Positions 26,408 through 35,684 of a stretch of 64,000 nucleotides of DNA are shown in pieces; position 1 is the first letter of the stretch, and every line of letters starts with the position of its first letter. The notes beneath the pieces are model-generated. The model saw only the letters and a program-made list of their open reading frames with translations. It was not told where the DNA came from and ran no database searches. This DNA comes from Streptomyces sp. 6-11-2 (lineage in GTDB: Bacteria; Actinomycetota; Actinomycetes; Streptomycetales; Streptomycetaceae). Both the position numbers and the translations under genes were made by a program. The stretch lies in contig NZ_BJOR01000001.1 in NCBI RefSeq assembly GCF_006540305.1, forward strand, positions 3,782,001-3,846,000, written 5' to 3'.

Positions 26408-26863
26408 GGGCTCTCCCTGCTTGGTGCGAGCACACTCCGCCCGCGGGGACGGACCGCGCGGGCGGAGTGTGCGCTGTGCGGTGGCGGCCGGCTGGCCGCG
26501 CCCTCATACCTTGTCCGCCGATTCCGGGACATGGCGGTAATTCCCGACCGGTGTTACAGAGCGCCCGTATTTCTGTGACGGTTGCCTGTAGGGATCATTC
26601 AGCCGCCGAACGCGGACAGTTGACGGGCCGTCGGCGGGAAGGTCCTTGCGGGCGCTGAGCAGCGGCGCTCGTTCGCCAGGGCGCGCCACCCCGGACGCGG
26701 CGCGGCCGTCACTCTTTCGTGGGTAACAGCGGGTGCGGGTGCCGGTGCATACGGCGCAGGGCCCCGGTGGAGTACCGGGGCCCTGCGATCACCTGCGGCG
26801 ACGTGCCGCGGTGCGGATATAGGTGAACCGATTCGGGTGAACGTGGTGGGCGGCGGCGTCCCG
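26408..26863. other. Intergenic region, no gene seen
   Basis: 456 bp between the LTD gene start and the cysteine-rich gene stop. A hairpin GCAGGGCCCCGG/CCGGGGCCCTGC is annotated separately. The left part should hold the LTD promoter; no clear ORF. Confidence 0.4.
26756..26786 (-). terminator. Terminator after the cysteine-rich gene
   Basis: A perfect 12-bp stem, GCAGGGCCCCGG and CCGGGGCCCTGC, around 7 bases, 78 bp downstream of the small gene's stop. No T tract, as is common in Streptomyces. Confidence 0.7.
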
Positions 26864-27019
26864 TCAGCCGCACTGGCAGGGGCCGCCCGACTGGCACCCG
26901 CAGCCGCAGCCCGAGCCGCAGCCGCAGGCGCCGAAGAGCGGGAGGCTCCTGATCTCGGCGGGCTGCTCGGTCTCGCGTTCCTGCGTGGGGTCGGGCGTGG
27001 TGCTGGGGGATTCGGCCAT
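26864..27019 (-). CDS. 51-aa cysteine-rich protein
   Basis: ATG at 27019 is preceded by AGGAGGG with four-base spacing. The product has an acidic, Thr/Pro/Glu-rich first half (MAESPSTTPDPTQERETEQP) and then IRSLPLFGACGCGSGCGC followed by GCQSGGPCQCG: eight cysteines in the last 21 residues. No signal peptide. The pattern suggests metal binding, as in metallothioneins, or a modified peptide; I recall similar short proteins beside phoU in other streptomycetes. Same strand as phoU, 139 bp downstream of its stop. Confidence 0.75.
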   Translation of the reverse strand: MAESPSTTPDPTQERETEQPAEIRSLPLFGACGCGSGCGCGCQSGGPCQCG

Positions 27020-27158
27020 GGGTCCCTCCTAGAGACTGGTGCCTTTGCCCATTTCATGCCCGCCGCACTGGGCGCATCAACGGCGCACGGTGGCTCGAGC
27101 ACGCCCTGGCGTCCCCGTTTCGCGCCGCCCCGGGCCGGCCGGAGGCCGACCCCGGCCG

Positions 27159-27848
27159 TCAGGCGCCCTCCACCCCCGTCACCGGCTGGATGTCCTGCTG
27201 GAGCTCGTCCGCGTGCTCACCGGTCACCAGGTACACCACCCGCTTGGCGACCGCCACCGCGTGGTCGGCGTACCGCTCGTAGTAGCGGCCGAGCAGGGTG
27301 ACGTCCACGGCCGTCTCGATGCCGTGCTTCCAGCGGTCGTCGATCAGGTGCGTGAAGAGGGTGCGGTGCAGCAGGTCCATCTCGTCGTCGTCCTGCTCCA
27401 GCTGGAGCGCCAGGTCGACGTCCTTGGTCACGATCACCTCGGCCGCCTTCGCCATCAGGCGCTGGGCCAGCTGCCCCATCTCCAGGATGGTGGCGTGCAG
27501 GTCCTGCGGGACCGCGCGCTGCGGGAAGCGCAGCCGGGCGAGCTTGGCCACGTGCTGGGCCAGGTCGCCCGAACGCTCCAGGTCGGCGGACATCCGCAGG
27601 GAGGTGACGACGATCCTGAGGTCCGTCGCCACCGGTTGCTGCCTGGCCAGCAGGGCTATCGCCCGGGCCTCCAGGTCGTGCTGGAGCTCGTCGACCCTCT
27701 GGTCGGCCTCGATCACGCTCTCGGCCAGCTTCAGGTCGGCGTCCAGGATGGCGGTCGTGGCGCGCCCGATCGCCGACCCGACCAGCCGGGCCATCTCCAC
27801 CAGACCGTCGCCGATCGAGTCAAGTTCCTCGTGGTACGCGTCCCGCAT
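27159..27848 (-). CDS. phoU: Phosphate signalling protein PhoU
   Basis: A 229-aa cytoplasmic, all-helical protein made of two PhoU three-helix repeats (about 5-95 and 115-205). Metal-binding motif residues are visible in DQRVDELQHDLEARA and RYYERYADHAVAVA. PhoU damps phosphate-starvation signalling through the sensor kinase. It is divergent from senX3-phoP and its upstream region carries PHO boxes pointing toward phoU, so it should be induced by PhoP on phosphate limitation. Confidence 0.95.
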   Translation of the reverse strand: MRDAYHEELDSIGDGLVEMARLVGSAIGRATTAILDADLKLAESVIEADQRVDELQHDLEARAIALLARQQPVATDLRIVVTSLRMSADLERSGDLAQHVAKLARLRFPQRAVPQDLHATILEMGQLAQRLMAKAAEVIVTKDVDLALQLEQDDDEMDLLHRTLFTHLIDDRWKHGIETAVDVTLLGRYYERYADHAVAVAKRVVYLVTGEHADELQQDIQPVTGVEGA

Positions 27849-27979
27849 CAGGGTTCCCTCTCGTGCGTCGTCATTCGGGGGTTCGGTAGGGGTTTCCCGG
27901 GGCCGGAGGCCACGGCGGAGCCTGGGGTACGAACCCCCACGCTCCCACGGTCCGGGGCCTACGCGTCCGTTTCCGTCAC

Positions 27980-28012
27980 CCCAAATGAACCAATACTGGC
28001 TCCAAGGTGAAC
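27980..28012 (-). promoter_or_regulatory. PHO-box array between phoU and senX3
   Basis: Read toward phoU, three 11-nt direct repeat units are seen: GTTCACCTTGG, AGCCAGTATTG and GTTCATTTGGG. The first and third match the Streptomyces PhoP direct-repeat unit GTTCACC, exactly 22 bp apart; the middle unit is degenerate. This places a PhoP dimer or tetramer site in the 237-bp divergent promoter region. Confidence 0.8.
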
Positions 28013-28085
28013 TCTGGGCGACGAGTGTCCGAGGTCGCACCTCGACGGCTGTGGTCGGGTCCTGTCCCGTGCCTAACCTGGACGC

Positions 28086-29402
28086 ATGGACGTGAACGCG
28101 GCGGTCGCCGCAGCGGCAGCGATCGCCGGAGTACTCACCGGCGTCATCGCCATGCTGGCGTTCCGCTGGAGCGAGCGCGAGCAGAGGCGCCCGACCCGTA
28201 CTTCCCTGCACACCGACCCGGTCCTGCCGCCGGGTGTGGACACCGTCCTCTCCGTTCTGCGTTCCTCCGCAGTCGTCCTCGACGAGGCCGACGCCGTGGT
28301 CAAGGCCAGCTCCGCAGCGTACGCCCTCGGGCTGGTCCGCGGCGGCAAGCTGGCCGTGGAGCCCATGCTCCAGATGGCCCGGGACACGCGGAGGGACGGA
28401 GAGATACGGCAGGTCGAGCTGGACCTGCCACGACGCGGCACCGGACGCGGCGAGGCCCTCGCCGTCTCCGCGCGTGTCGCGCCGCTGGGCTCCCGGCTGG
28501 TCCTGCTCCTGGTCGAGGACCTGACCGAGGCCCGCCGTATCGAGGCGGTACGACGCGACTTCGTCGCCAATGTGAGCCACGAGCTGAAGACACCCGTCGG
28601 CGCGCTCTCCCTGCTGTCCGAGGCCGTCATGGACGCCTCCGACGACCCGGAGGCCGTGGAGCGGTTCGCCGGGCGCATGCAGATCGAGGCGACCCGGCTC
28701 ACCAACCTGGTGCAGGAGCTCATCGACCTGTCCCGGGTGCAGAACGACGACCCGCTGGAGGACGCCGAGCCCGTCCGCGTGGACGAGCTGGTGGCCGAGG
28801 CCGTCGACCGCTGCCGCCACCAGGCGGGAACCAAGCAGATCACGATGGCCTCGAACATGGTGGCGCCCGAAGGGCTCGCTCAGGGCGGTGCCGGTCGACG
28901 GGCGGGCGGCACCGCCGACCTGCGCGTGTGGGGCAACCGCGGCCAGCTCGCCGCCGCCCTCGGCAACCTCGTGGAGAACGCCGTCAACTACTCCCCGTCC
29001 CGCACCCGCGTCGGCATCGCCGCCCGCAGGGTCAACGTCCCCGGCGGGGACCTCATCGAGATCGCTGTCACCGATCAGGGCATCGGCATCTCGGACAAGG
29101 ACAAGGAGCGCATCTTCGAGCGCTTCTACCGCGTCGACCCGGCCCGGTCGCGTGCCACGGGGGGCACCGGTCTGGGTCTGGCGATCGTGAAGCACGTGGT
29201 CGCCTCGCACGGCGGGGAGATCACCCTGTGGAGCGCCGAGGGACAGGGCTCCACCTTCACCCTGCGACTGCCGGAGGCGGCCGCGGCCCGAGAGGCCCGC
29301 GACCGCGCGCAGGAGCACCCCGCCCTCGACGAGGAGGCCGGGCAGCCACTCACCCACCCCACCCCTTACGAACCGCTTCCCGCCCCGGAGGTCCTTCCGT
29401 GA
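28086..29402 (+). CDS. phoR: Phosphate sensor histidine kinase (SenX3/PhoR)
   Basis: A 438-aa membrane kinase. One N-terminal membrane segment (AAAAIAGVLTGVIAMLAF), a PAS-like region (about 50-150), then the H-box FVANVSHELKTPVGAL with the phospho-accepting His, N-box LVENAVNYS, G1 DQGIGI and G2 GGTGLGLAIVKH. It senses phosphate status, probably via PhoU and the Pst transporter, and phosphorylates PhoP. Its stop overlaps the phoP start (GTGA, 29399-29402). Confidence 0.95.
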   Translation: MDVNAAVAAAAAIAGVLTGVIAMLAFRWSEREQRRPTRTSLHTDPVLPPGVDTVLSVLRSSAVVLDEADAVVKASSAAYALGLVRGGKLAVEPMLQMARDTRRDGEIRQVELDLPRRGTGRGEALAVSARVAPLGSRLVLLLVEDLTEARRIEAVRRDFVANVSHELKTPVGALSLLSEAVMDASDDPEAVERFAGRMQIEATRLTNLVQELIDLSRVQNDDPLEDAEPVRVDELVAEAVDRCRHQAGTKQITMASNMVAPEGLAQGGAGRRAGGTADLRVWGNRGQLAAALGNLVENAVNYSPSRTRVGIAARRVNVPGGDLIEIAVTDQGIGISDKDKERIFERFYRVDPARSRATGGTGLGLAIVKHVVASHGGEITLWSAEGQGSTFTLRLPEAAAAREARDRAQEHPALDEEAGQPLTHPTPYEPLPAPEVLP

Positions 29403-30079
29403 CCCGAGTGCTCGTCGTCGAGGACGAGGAGTCCTTCTCCGACGCCCTGTCGTACATGCTCCGCAAGGAGGGCTTCGAGGTCGCCGTAGCGGCCACGGGG
29501 CCCGACGGACTCGACGAGTTCGAGCGCAACGGCGCCGATCTCGTCCTCCTCGACCTGATGTTGCCGGGGCTGCCCGGCACGGAGGTGTGCCGCCAGCTGC
29601 GCGGCCGCTCCAACGTTCCCGTGATCATGGTGACCGCCAAGGACAGCGAGATCGACAAGGTCGTCGGCCTGGAGATAGGCGCTGACGACTACGTCACCAA
29701 GCCGTTCTCCTCCCGCGAGCTGGTCGCCCGTATCCGCGCGGTGCTGCGCCGGCGCGGCGAGCCGGAGGAGGTCACTCCGGCGGCCTTGGAGGCCGGGCCG
29801 GTCCGCATGGACGTCGACCGGCACGTGGTCACGGTCTCCGGCTCCAAGGTCGACCTCCCCCTCAAGGAGTTCGACCTGCTGGAGATGCTGCTGCGCAACG
29901 CCGGCCGGGTCCTGACCCGGATGCAGCTCATCGACCGTGTCTGGGGTGCCGACTACGTCGGCGACACCAAGACGCTGGACGTCCACGTCAAGCGTCTGCG
30001 CGCGAAGATCGAGCCGGATCCGGGCGCCCCGCGCTATCTGGTGACGGTCCGGGGGCTCGGTTACAAGTTCGAGCCGTAG
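29399..30079 (+). CDS. phoP: Phosphate response regulator PhoP
   Basis: A 226-aa OmpR/PhoB-type regulator. The receiver domain has the acidic pair in VEDEE, phospho-acceptor Asp in LVLLDLMLPGLPG, the Thr in MVTAKD and Lys in YVTKPFSSREL; the C-terminal winged helix ends with DVHVKRLRAKIE and VRGLGYKF. It activates pst, phoA/D-type and its own genes through PHO boxes and represses antibiotic production in Streptomyces. Translationally coupled to the kinase. Confidence 0.96.
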   Translation: MTRVLVVEDEESFSDALSYMLRKEGFEVAVAATGPDGLDEFERNGADLVLLDLMLPGLPGTEVCRQLRGRSNVPVIMVTAKDSEIDKVVGLEIGADDYVTKPFSSRELVARIRAVLRRRGEPEEVTPAALEAGPVRMDVDRHVVTVSGSKVDLPLKEFDLLEMLLRNAGRVLTRMQLIDRVWGADYVGDTKTLDVHVKRLRAKIEPDPGAPRYLVTVRGLGYKFEP

Positions 30080-30117
30080 ACCGGTGCGGGCCGCGCAGCG
30101 CGCACCGTCCGTCCCCC

Positions 30118-30166
30118 GCACGCCAAGGGCGGCACCCTCCTGAAGGGGGTGCCGCCCTTGGCGTGC
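30118..30166. terminator. Bidirectional terminator between phoP and the lipoprotein gene
   Basis: A 20-bp perfect stem (GCACGCCAAGGGCGGCACCC with its complement) around a 9-base loop, between two convergent genes. Confidence 0.85.
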
Positions 30167-30192
30167 TCGGCGTGCTGGTCGCGGACCGGGTC

Positions 30193-30864
30193 TCAGTTGC
30201 CGGCCGTCGACTGCGAGGCCGAGTCGCCGGGGGTCGCGGTGGCGTCGCCGCCGCCCGACGCGGAGGCCGACTCGGACTGCCGGGCCGACGGCGACTTCGA
30301 CTGGTCGCCCGCGGCGGAGTGGGACGCGGCCGGCTCGCCGGGTGCCGCCGGGACGTTGCTCGGGCCCCACTTGTCGAAGTAGCCCTGGGCCGGGACCACG
30401 AAGGCGCGCAGGCTGACGTCACCGGTCTTGCTGAAGGTGAAGGTGATCTTCTGCGCGTTGCCGTCCTTGAGCACCGGGCCGGGGTTGGTCAGCGCGGCGG
30501 AGGCGTTGCCCTTGCCGCCGAGGATCACGGAACCGTGCGCGGGGATGGTCACCTTGCCGCCGCCCTGCGCCGGGGTGATCTGGGCGGAGCCGTCGCCGTC
30601 GACACGGATCGCGTCCAGCGTCTGGTCGGTCGTGCCGCTGTTGAAGAGCGTCGCGATGATCACGGCCGGGCCCTTGGTCTGGACGCCGGGCTGGGTGACG
30701 ACCACCGCGTTCTGGACCTTGATCGCGCCGACTGTCGTGGCCGCGTTGTCGGGGCGGATCTGGAGCGTCTGGGCATCGTGGCCGGCGCCGCACGCGGCGA
30801 GCGAGGCGATCGAGAACGCGATGACGGCGGCGGCGAGGGCGCCGCGTCGAAGGCTGCTGCTCAC
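30193..30864 (-). CDS. Lipoprotein of unknown function
   Basis: A 223-aa precursor with a signal peptide ending in the lipobox LAACGAG, a beta-rich domain (about 35-160) with AIKVQNAVVVTQPG and TLFNSGTTDQTLDAIRV, similar in outline to copper-chaperone-like DUF461 folds, and a Ser/Ala-rich tail. It has none of the Met/His copper ligands that would make that assignment secure. Anchored outside the membrane and convergent with phoP. Confidence 0.75.
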   Translation of the reverse strand: MSSSLRRGALAAAVIAFSIASLAACGAGHDAQTLQIRPDNAATTVGAIKVQNAVVVTQPGVQTKGPAVIIATLFNSGTTDQTLDAIRVDGDGSAQITPAQGGGKVTIPAHGSVILGGKGNASAALTNPGPVLKDGNAQKITFTFSKTGDVSLRAFVVPAQGYFDKWGPSNVPAAPGEPAASHSAAGDQSKSPSARQSESASASGGGDATATPGDSASQSTAGN

Positions 30865-30907
30865 GGCGGCGGCAACTCCTTGAACGTGGGCGGAACAGGG
30901 CGGCTCC

Positions 30908-30936
30908 CTTATAAAGCCGTCCTAAGCGTCTGTCAG
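30908..30936 (-). promoter_or_regulatory. Promoter of the lipoprotein gene
   Basis: On the minus strand, CTGACA and TATAAG are separated by exactly 17 bp, close to the vegetative TTGACA-17-TATAAT form. The -10 lies 44 bp before the ATG at 30864. Confidence 0.6.
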
Positions 30937-31498
30937 CGGCCATAGGTTACCGAGCCGTTCCCACGGGCCCGCACCCGACCCGCCCCCTGTGCCTCCCGCC
31001 ACACCTCGCGCCCCCCGTGGCGCAGCCGTCCCGGCGCCCGGAATCCGGTCGTGCGACCGGGTCGGTGGGGGCCCCCGCGCATTGGCCGCGCGGCCGTCCG
31101 CCTTTCCGATAAGCACCCCCCGCATAGCCCGCTCATAGCCCGTCATCGGCCCGCTGGGGATTTCCGGTGAAGGAATGCGCGTCGGGGGCGGGAATTGATC
31201 ACCGGCCGCCCGTCCGGTGGATGGGACGAACGGCGTGATCAATTCCGGATTCGTCTTGGAGACGGCTCCGGAGCACCGAACGGAGTAGCGGAAGTCGAGC
31301 GCCTGGAACCAGACAAAACGGGATGTTCGGCCGTTTGGATGGAGCGCCGGATGTGTGTAACGTACGCGTTTCACCCCGCGTGGAGAGCCCCTCCGACCTG
31401 CGAATACCTGCTTCCCCTTGACCCCCGTGACCCTTCCGAAGCACGTCCCCGTTGCTGTTGTCAAGCCCCGAGATATGCCCTGACCTGCGAAAACGCCA
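30937..31498. other. Intergenic region upstream of carD, no gene seen
   Basis: Open frames on both strands here have no recognisable domain or ribosome site. The region is less GC-rich around 31080-31260, as usual for promoter DNA. Confidence 0.4.
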
Positions 31499-31527
31499 TT
31501 CAGAAGACGCCGTATCCGTGTTACCCT
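31499..31527 (+). promoter_or_regulatory. Candidate carD promoter
   Basis: TTCAGA and TACCCT are 17 bp apart, 4/6 to the -35 consensus and with the TANNNT -10 form. A start of transcription near 31534 would give a leader of about 22 bases containing GGAAGGGG. Confidence 0.4.
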
Positions 31528-31555
31528 GGATAGCCACGGAAGGGGTACCTGTCAC

Positions 31556-32038
31556 ATGACGTTCAAGGTTGGCGACACCGTGGTCTATCCCCATCACGGG
31601 GCCGCGCTGATCGAGGCTATCGAAACTCGCCAGATCAAAGGCGTGGACAAGACCTACTTGGTGCTGAAGGTCGCCCAGGGTGACCTGACGGTGCGTGTGC
31701 CAGCGGACAATGCGGAGTTCGTCGGCGTGCGTGATGTGGTCGGTCAGGACGGGCTGGACCGGGTCTTCGAGGTCCTGCGCGCTCCGTACGCCGAGGAGCC
31801 CACGAACTGGTCGCGTCGTTACAAGGCAAATCTGGAGAAGCTCGCCTCCGGCGATGTCATCAAGGTCGCGGAAGTCGTGCGTGACCTGTGGCGTCGCGAG
31901 CGCGAGCGCGGACTCTCCGCCGGAGAGAAGCGCATGCTCGCCAAGGCCCGCCAGATCCTGGTGAGCGAGCTCGCCCTCGCGGAGAACACCAACGAGGACA
32001 AGGCCGAGGCCCTGCTCGACGAGGTTCTCGCGTCCTGA
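31556..32038 (+). CDS. carD: CarD-family RNA polymerase-binding regulator
   Basis: A 160-aa global transcription factor. The N-terminal Tudor-like RNA polymerase-interaction domain has [20 protein letters not shown]; the helical C-terminal DNA-contacting domain has the conserved [13 protein letters not shown] with the tryptophan that wedges the promoter bubble. It stabilises open complexes at rRNA and other promoters. Location upstream of ispD-ispF matches actinobacterial gene order. Confidence 0.95.
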   Translation: MTFKVGDTVVYPHHGAALIEAIETRQIKGVDKTYLVLKVAQGDLTVRVPADNAEFVGVRDVVGQDGLDRVFEVLRAPYAEEPTNWSRRYKANLEKLASGDVIKVAEVVRDLWRRERERGLSAGEKRMLAKARQILVSELALAENTNEDKAEALLDEVLAS

Positions 32039-32079
32039 CGCGAGGCGACTGCCACACCCGCCTCAGTTCAGCACAGAAA

Positions 32080-32128
32080 ATGCCGCGGTGCCCGATGGCG
32101 CGTTTCACGTCGCCGGGCGCTGCGGCAT
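32080..32128 (+). terminator. carD terminator
   Basis: ATGCCGC pairs with GCGGCAT, and GCCCG with CGGGC inside it, around a 19-base loop, starting 42 bp after the carD stop. Nothing else is seen in the 310-bp gap to ispD. Confidence 0.6.
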
Positions 32129-32348
32129 GTTCGTACCCGCGCGGGTGCGCGCGGGCGTCCTCCATGCCGTACGGCCGGGGAGGATCCCCCCGATACTGTG
32201 TGCCGGGCCCGGGCAGCCGACTCGACCGGGGTCACGGAAGGGTCCGGTCGAGGCCGCACGCCCGGCACTCCCCCCGGACTCTGCGAGCAGGGGGGTGCTC
32301 CCCCAGGCCATACCCACGCCGGGCCGCCACACAAACCTGACAGGAACC

Positions 32349-33113
32349 ATGTCTGACGATTCGCGCCCCTCACCCACGAGCGGCCGGCCGGGAGCCTCCG
32401 TCGCCGCCGTGATTCCGGCCGCCGGCCGGGGCGTACGCCTCGGTCCGGGCGCCCCCAAGGCACTGCGCGCGCTGAACGGCACACCCATGCTCATCCACGC
32501 CGTGCGGGCCATGGCCGCCTCCCGGGCGGTCTCCCTGGTCGTCGTCGTGGCCCCGTCCGACGGCGCCGCCGAGGTCAAGTCGCTCCTCGACGCGCACGCG
32601 CTGCCCGAGCGCACGGACTTCCTCGTGGTGCCGGGCGGCGAGACCCGCCAGGAGTCGGTCAGGCTCGGCCTGGACGCGCTGCCGCCGGGCCACGGCATCG
32701 TCCTCGTGCACGACGCGGCCCGTCCGCTGGTGCCGGTGGACACCGTGGACGCGGTCATCGAGGCCGTACGGGCCGGGGCGCCCGCCGTGGTGCCGGCGCT
32801 GCCGCTCGCCGACACCGTCAAGCAGGTCGATCCCGCGGCGGTGCCCGGCGGGCCCGAGCCAGTGGTGTCCACGCCCGACCGGTCGCGGCTGCGCGCCGTG
32901 CAGACCCCGCAGGGCTTCGACCGGGCGACGCTGGTCCGCGCCCACGAGACGGTCACCGACGACGTCACCGACGACGCGAGCATGGTCGAGCAGCTCGGCG
33001 AGCGGGTCGTGGCCGTGCCCGGCCACGAGGAGGCCTTCAAGGTCACCCGTCCGCTGGACCTGGTCCTCGCGGAGGCGGTCCTGGCCCGGCGGAGGCTGAA
33101 CGATGGCTTCTGA
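32349..33113 (+). CDS. ispD: 2-C-methyl-D-erythritol 4-phosphate cytidylyltransferase
   Basis: Third enzyme of the MEP isoprenoid pathway. The 254-aa protein has the nucleotide-binding loop [35 protein letters not shown], the [10 protein letters not shown] strand with catalytic Asp, and [11 protein letters not shown] at 32349 follows AGGAA and excludes about 85 implausible upstream codons. It overlaps ispF by 11 bp, so the two enzymes are made together. Confidence 0.96.
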   Translation: MSDDSRPSPTSGRPGASVAAVIPAAGRGVRLGPGAPKALRALNGTPMLIHAVRAMAASRAVSLVVVVAPSDGAAEVKSLLDAHALPERTDFLVVPGGETRQESVRLGLDALPPGHGIVLVHDAARPLVPVDTVDAVIEAVRAGAPAVVPALPLADTVKQVDPAAVPGGPEPVVSTPDRSRLRAVQTPQGFDRATLVRAHETVTDDVTDDASMVEQLGERVVAVPGHEEAFKVTRPLDLVLAEAVLARRRLNDGF

Positions 33114-33597
33114 CGCGCCCCCGCTGCCCCAGGTCGGCATCGGCACCGACATCCACGCCTTCGAGGAGGGCCGCGAGCTGTGGTGCGCGGGCCTGAAGTG
33201 GGAGGGCGAGGGCCCGGGACTGGCCGGGCACTCCGACGCCGACGTCGTCGCGCACGCCGCGTGCAACGCGCTGTTCTCGGCCGCCGGCCTCGGCGACCTC
33301 GGACAGCACTTCGGCACCGGGCGCCCCGAGTGGTCCGGCGCGTCCGGGGTCACCCTGCTGGCGGAGGCCGCGCGGATCGTACGCGCGGCGGGCTTCCGGA
33401 TCGGGAACGTGGCGGTGCAGGTCGTCGGCCCCCGGCCGAAGATCGGCAAGCGCCGGGACGAGGCCCAGAAGGTCCTGTCCGAGGCGGCCGGAGCGCCGGT
33501 CACCGTCTCCGGCGCGACCACCGACGGGCTCGGCTTCCCCGGCCGCGGCGAGGGACTGATGGCGGTGGCCACGGCGCTCGTGGTGCGCGCGGGCTGA
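33103..33597 (+). CDS. ispF: 2-C-methyl-D-erythritol 2,4-cyclodiphosphate synthase
   Basis: A 164-aa trimeric zinc enzyme of the MEP pathway. Zinc and substrate residues are in [12 protein letters not shown] and [13 protein letters not shown]; the C-terminal part has [19 protein letters not shown] substrate contacts (ATTDGLGF visible). It follows ispD with an 11-bp overlap. Length is normal for the family. Confidence 0.96.
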   Translation: MASDAPPLPQVGIGTDIHAFEEGRELWCAGLKWEGEGPGLAGHSDADVVAHAACNALFSAAGLGDLGQHFGTGRPEWSGASGVTLLAEAARIVRAAGFRIGNVAVQVVGPRPKIGKRRDEAQKVLSEAAGAPVTVSGATTDGLGFPGRGEGLMAVATALVVRAG

Positions 33598-33676
33598 CGG
33601 CGTGCGAGGGTACCCGCGTACCCCTCGCCCCCGACGCGGGCACCCGACGCCCGACCAGGCTCACGGAGGTCACCCC

Positions 33677-34081
33677 ATGTCCGCCGCCCTGCCCGACCGG
33701 CTCAAATCACTGCTCGACGGTCCCGTCTTCGTCGTCCTCGGCACGATCCAGCCCGACGGCAGCCCGCAGCTGTCCCCGGTCTGGGCGAAGCGGGACGGCG
33801 ACGACGTCCTCGTCTCCACCACCGTCGACCGCCGCAAGAAGAAGAACCTCGACCGCGACGCCCGCGCGAGCGTCGTCGTCCAGGACCCCGATTCGCCCTA
33901 CGAGTACGCCGAGATCCGCGGCACCGCCGAGATGACCACCGCGGGCGGCCGGCAGCTCATCGACGAGCTGTCCATGAAGTACACCGGCAAGAAGTACGCC
34001 GAGTTCAACCCCTCCTCGGCGCAAGACGCCGAGCGCGTGATCGTACGGATCAGGCCGCGGAAGGTCGTCGGAATCCTGTGA
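33677..34081 (+). CDS. PPOX-class F420/FMN-dependent oxidoreductase
   Basis: A 134-aa split-beta-barrel flavin-fold protein with VFVVLGTIQPDGSPQLSPVW, typical of the pyridoxamine 5'-phosphate oxidase-like F420-dependent enzymes of actinobacteria, then KKNLDRDARASVVV and the strand RGTAEM. GGAGG is 8 bases before the ATG. Cofactor choice between F420 and FMN cannot be decided from sequence alone; the substrate is unknown. Confidence 0.85.
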   Translation: MSAALPDRLKSLLDGPVFVVLGTIQPDGSPQLSPVWAKRDGDDVLVSTTVDRRKKKNLDRDARASVVVQDPDSPYEYAEIRGTAEMTTAGGRQLIDELSMKYTGKKYAEFNPSSAQDAERVIVRIRPRKVVGIL

Positions 34082-34187
34082 CCGCGGCCCTCCCGCGCGG
34101 GGGATGTGCGGAACATGTGCGGAAAAGCAGCGCGCACGCGGCGGGGAAGCAAGCGAGGTACTGCCCGGGGCCCACTACCCTGGTGTG

Positions 34188-35588
34188 GTGACTATTCGCC
34201 TGTACGACACCAGCGCCCGGCAGATCCGTGACTTCACCCCGCTCGAGCCGGGTTGTGTCTCGATCTACCTGTGCGGCGCCACCGTGCAGGCGGCCCCGCA
34301 CATCGGGCACATCCGCTCGGGACTGAACTTCGACATCATGCGCCGCTGGTTCGCCTACCGCGGCTACGAGGTGACGTTCATCCGCAACGTCACCGACATC
34401 GACGACAAGATCATCGCCAAGGCGCACGAGCAGCACCGCCCGTGGTGGGCGATCGGCTACGACAACGAGCGCGCGTTCGACGACGGCTACACCGCGCTCG
34501 GCTGCCTGCCGCCCACATACGAGCCCCGTGCCACCGGCCATGTGCCGGAGATGATCGAGATGATGCGGGGCCTCATCGAGCGCGGTCACGCCTACGCCGC
34601 CGACGGCAACGTCTACTTCGACGTGCGCTCCTTCCCCGGTTACCTGGAGCTGTCGCGGCAGGAGCTCGACAACCTGCTCCAGCCCTCCGGCGAGGGCGAG
34701 ACCGGCAAGCGCGACCCGCGCGACTTCGCCATGTGGAAGGCGGCCAAGCCGGGCGAGCCGACCTGGTCCACCCCGTGGGGGCCGGGCCGCCCGGGCTGGC
34801 ATCTGGAGTGCTCGGCGATGGCGCACAAGTACCTCGGCAGCGCCTTCGACATCCACGGCGGCGGCCTGGACCTGATCTTCCCGCACCACGAGAACGAGAT
34901 CGCCCAGGCCAAGGCCTACGGCGACGAGTTCGCGCGGTACTGGGTGCACAACGCCTGGGTGACCATGGCCGGCGACAAGATGTCCAAGTCGCTGGGCAAC
35001 AGCGTGCTGGTCTCCGAGATGGTCAAGCAGTGGCGGCCCATCGTGCTGCGGTACTACCTGGGCACCCCGCACTACCGCTCGATGATCGAGTACAGCGAGG
35101 AGGCGCTGCGCGAGGCCGAGTCCGGGTTCGCCCGGATCGAGGGCTTCGTCCAGCGCGTGGTGGAGAAGGCCGGCCCGGTCGAGCCGGCCGAGCAGGTGCC
35201 GCCCGCGTTCGCCGAGGCGATGGACGACGACCTGGGCGTGCCGCAGGCGCTCGCGGTGGTGCACACCACCGTCCGCCAGGGCAACAGCGCGCTCGCCGCC
35301 GACGACAAGGAGGCCGCCGTGGCCCGGCTCGCCGAGGTGCGCGCCATGCTCGGCGTCCTCGGCCTCGACCCGCTGGACCCGCACTGGGCCGGAGGGGGCG
35401 AGCAGCGCGGCGAGGACCTGCACGGCGTGGTCGACACCCTGGTCCGCATGGTTCTCGACCAGCGCGAGGCGGCCCGCGCCCGCAAGGACTGGGCTACCGC
35501 CGACGCTCTCCGCGACCAGCTGAACCAGTCGGGCCTGGTGATCGAGGACAGCCCGCAGGGACCGCGCTGGAGCCTGGGCGCGCGCTGA
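34188..35588 (+). CDS. cysS: Cysteinyl-tRNA synthetase
   Basis: A 466-aa class I synthetase. Zinc Cys at YLCGATV, HIGH signature in [21 protein letters not shown] and HHENEIAQ zinc ligands, and the KMSKS loop in [13 protein letters not shown]. The C-terminal anticodon-binding DALR domain (about 370-466) ends normally. GTG at 34188 is preferred to an upstream in-frame start, as the N-terminus then aligns as MTIRLYDT. Distinct from MshC of mycothiol synthesis, which lacks the full C-terminus. Confidence 0.96.
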   Translation: MTIRLYDTSARQIRDFTPLEPGCVSIYLCGATVQAAPHIGHIRSGLNFDIMRRWFAYRGYEVTFIRNVTDIDDKIIAKAHEQHRPWWAIGYDNERAFDDGYTALGCLPPTYEPRATGHVPEMIEMMRGLIERGHAYAADGNVYFDVRSFPGYLELSRQELDNLLQPSGEGETGKRDPRDFAMWKAAKPGEPTWSTPWGPGRPGWHLECSAMAHKYLGSAFDIHGGGLDLIFPHHENEIAQAKAYGDEFARYWVHNAWVTMAGDKMSKSLGNSVLVSEMVKQWRPIVLRYYLGTPHYRSMIEYSEEALREAESGFARIEGFVQRVVEKAGPVEPAEQVPPAFAEAMDDDLGVPQALAVVHTTVRQGNSALAADDKEAAVARLAEVRAMLGVLGLDPLDPHWAGGGEQRGEDLHGVVDTLVRMVLDQREAARARKDWATADALRDQLNQSGLVIEDSPQGPRWSLGAR

Positions 35589-35615
35589 GCCGCCCGCGAG
35601 CACGGAAGATCGATT

Positions 35616-35641
35616 GTGCCGCCCGGCCTCCCGGGCGGCAC
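35616..35641 (+). terminator. cysS terminator
   Basis: An 11-bp perfect stem, GTGCCGCCCGG and CCGGGCGGCAC, around CCTC, 27 bp after the cysS stop. Confidence 0.8.
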
Positions 35642-35684
35642 ACTGCATAGACGTACGTACGACGCTTCGACAGACAGGTAGGTC

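Noticed and set aside
27159..29357. Extended minus-strand frame giving a 732-aa PhoU fusion
   Set aside because: The upstream part is antisense to the sensor kinase; PhoU begins at 27848 with its normal N-terminus and a GAGAGGG ribosome site.
30922..31464. Minus-strand frame upstream of the lipoprotein gene
   Set aside because: It covers the mapped promoter-like elements, has no ribosome site and no domain.
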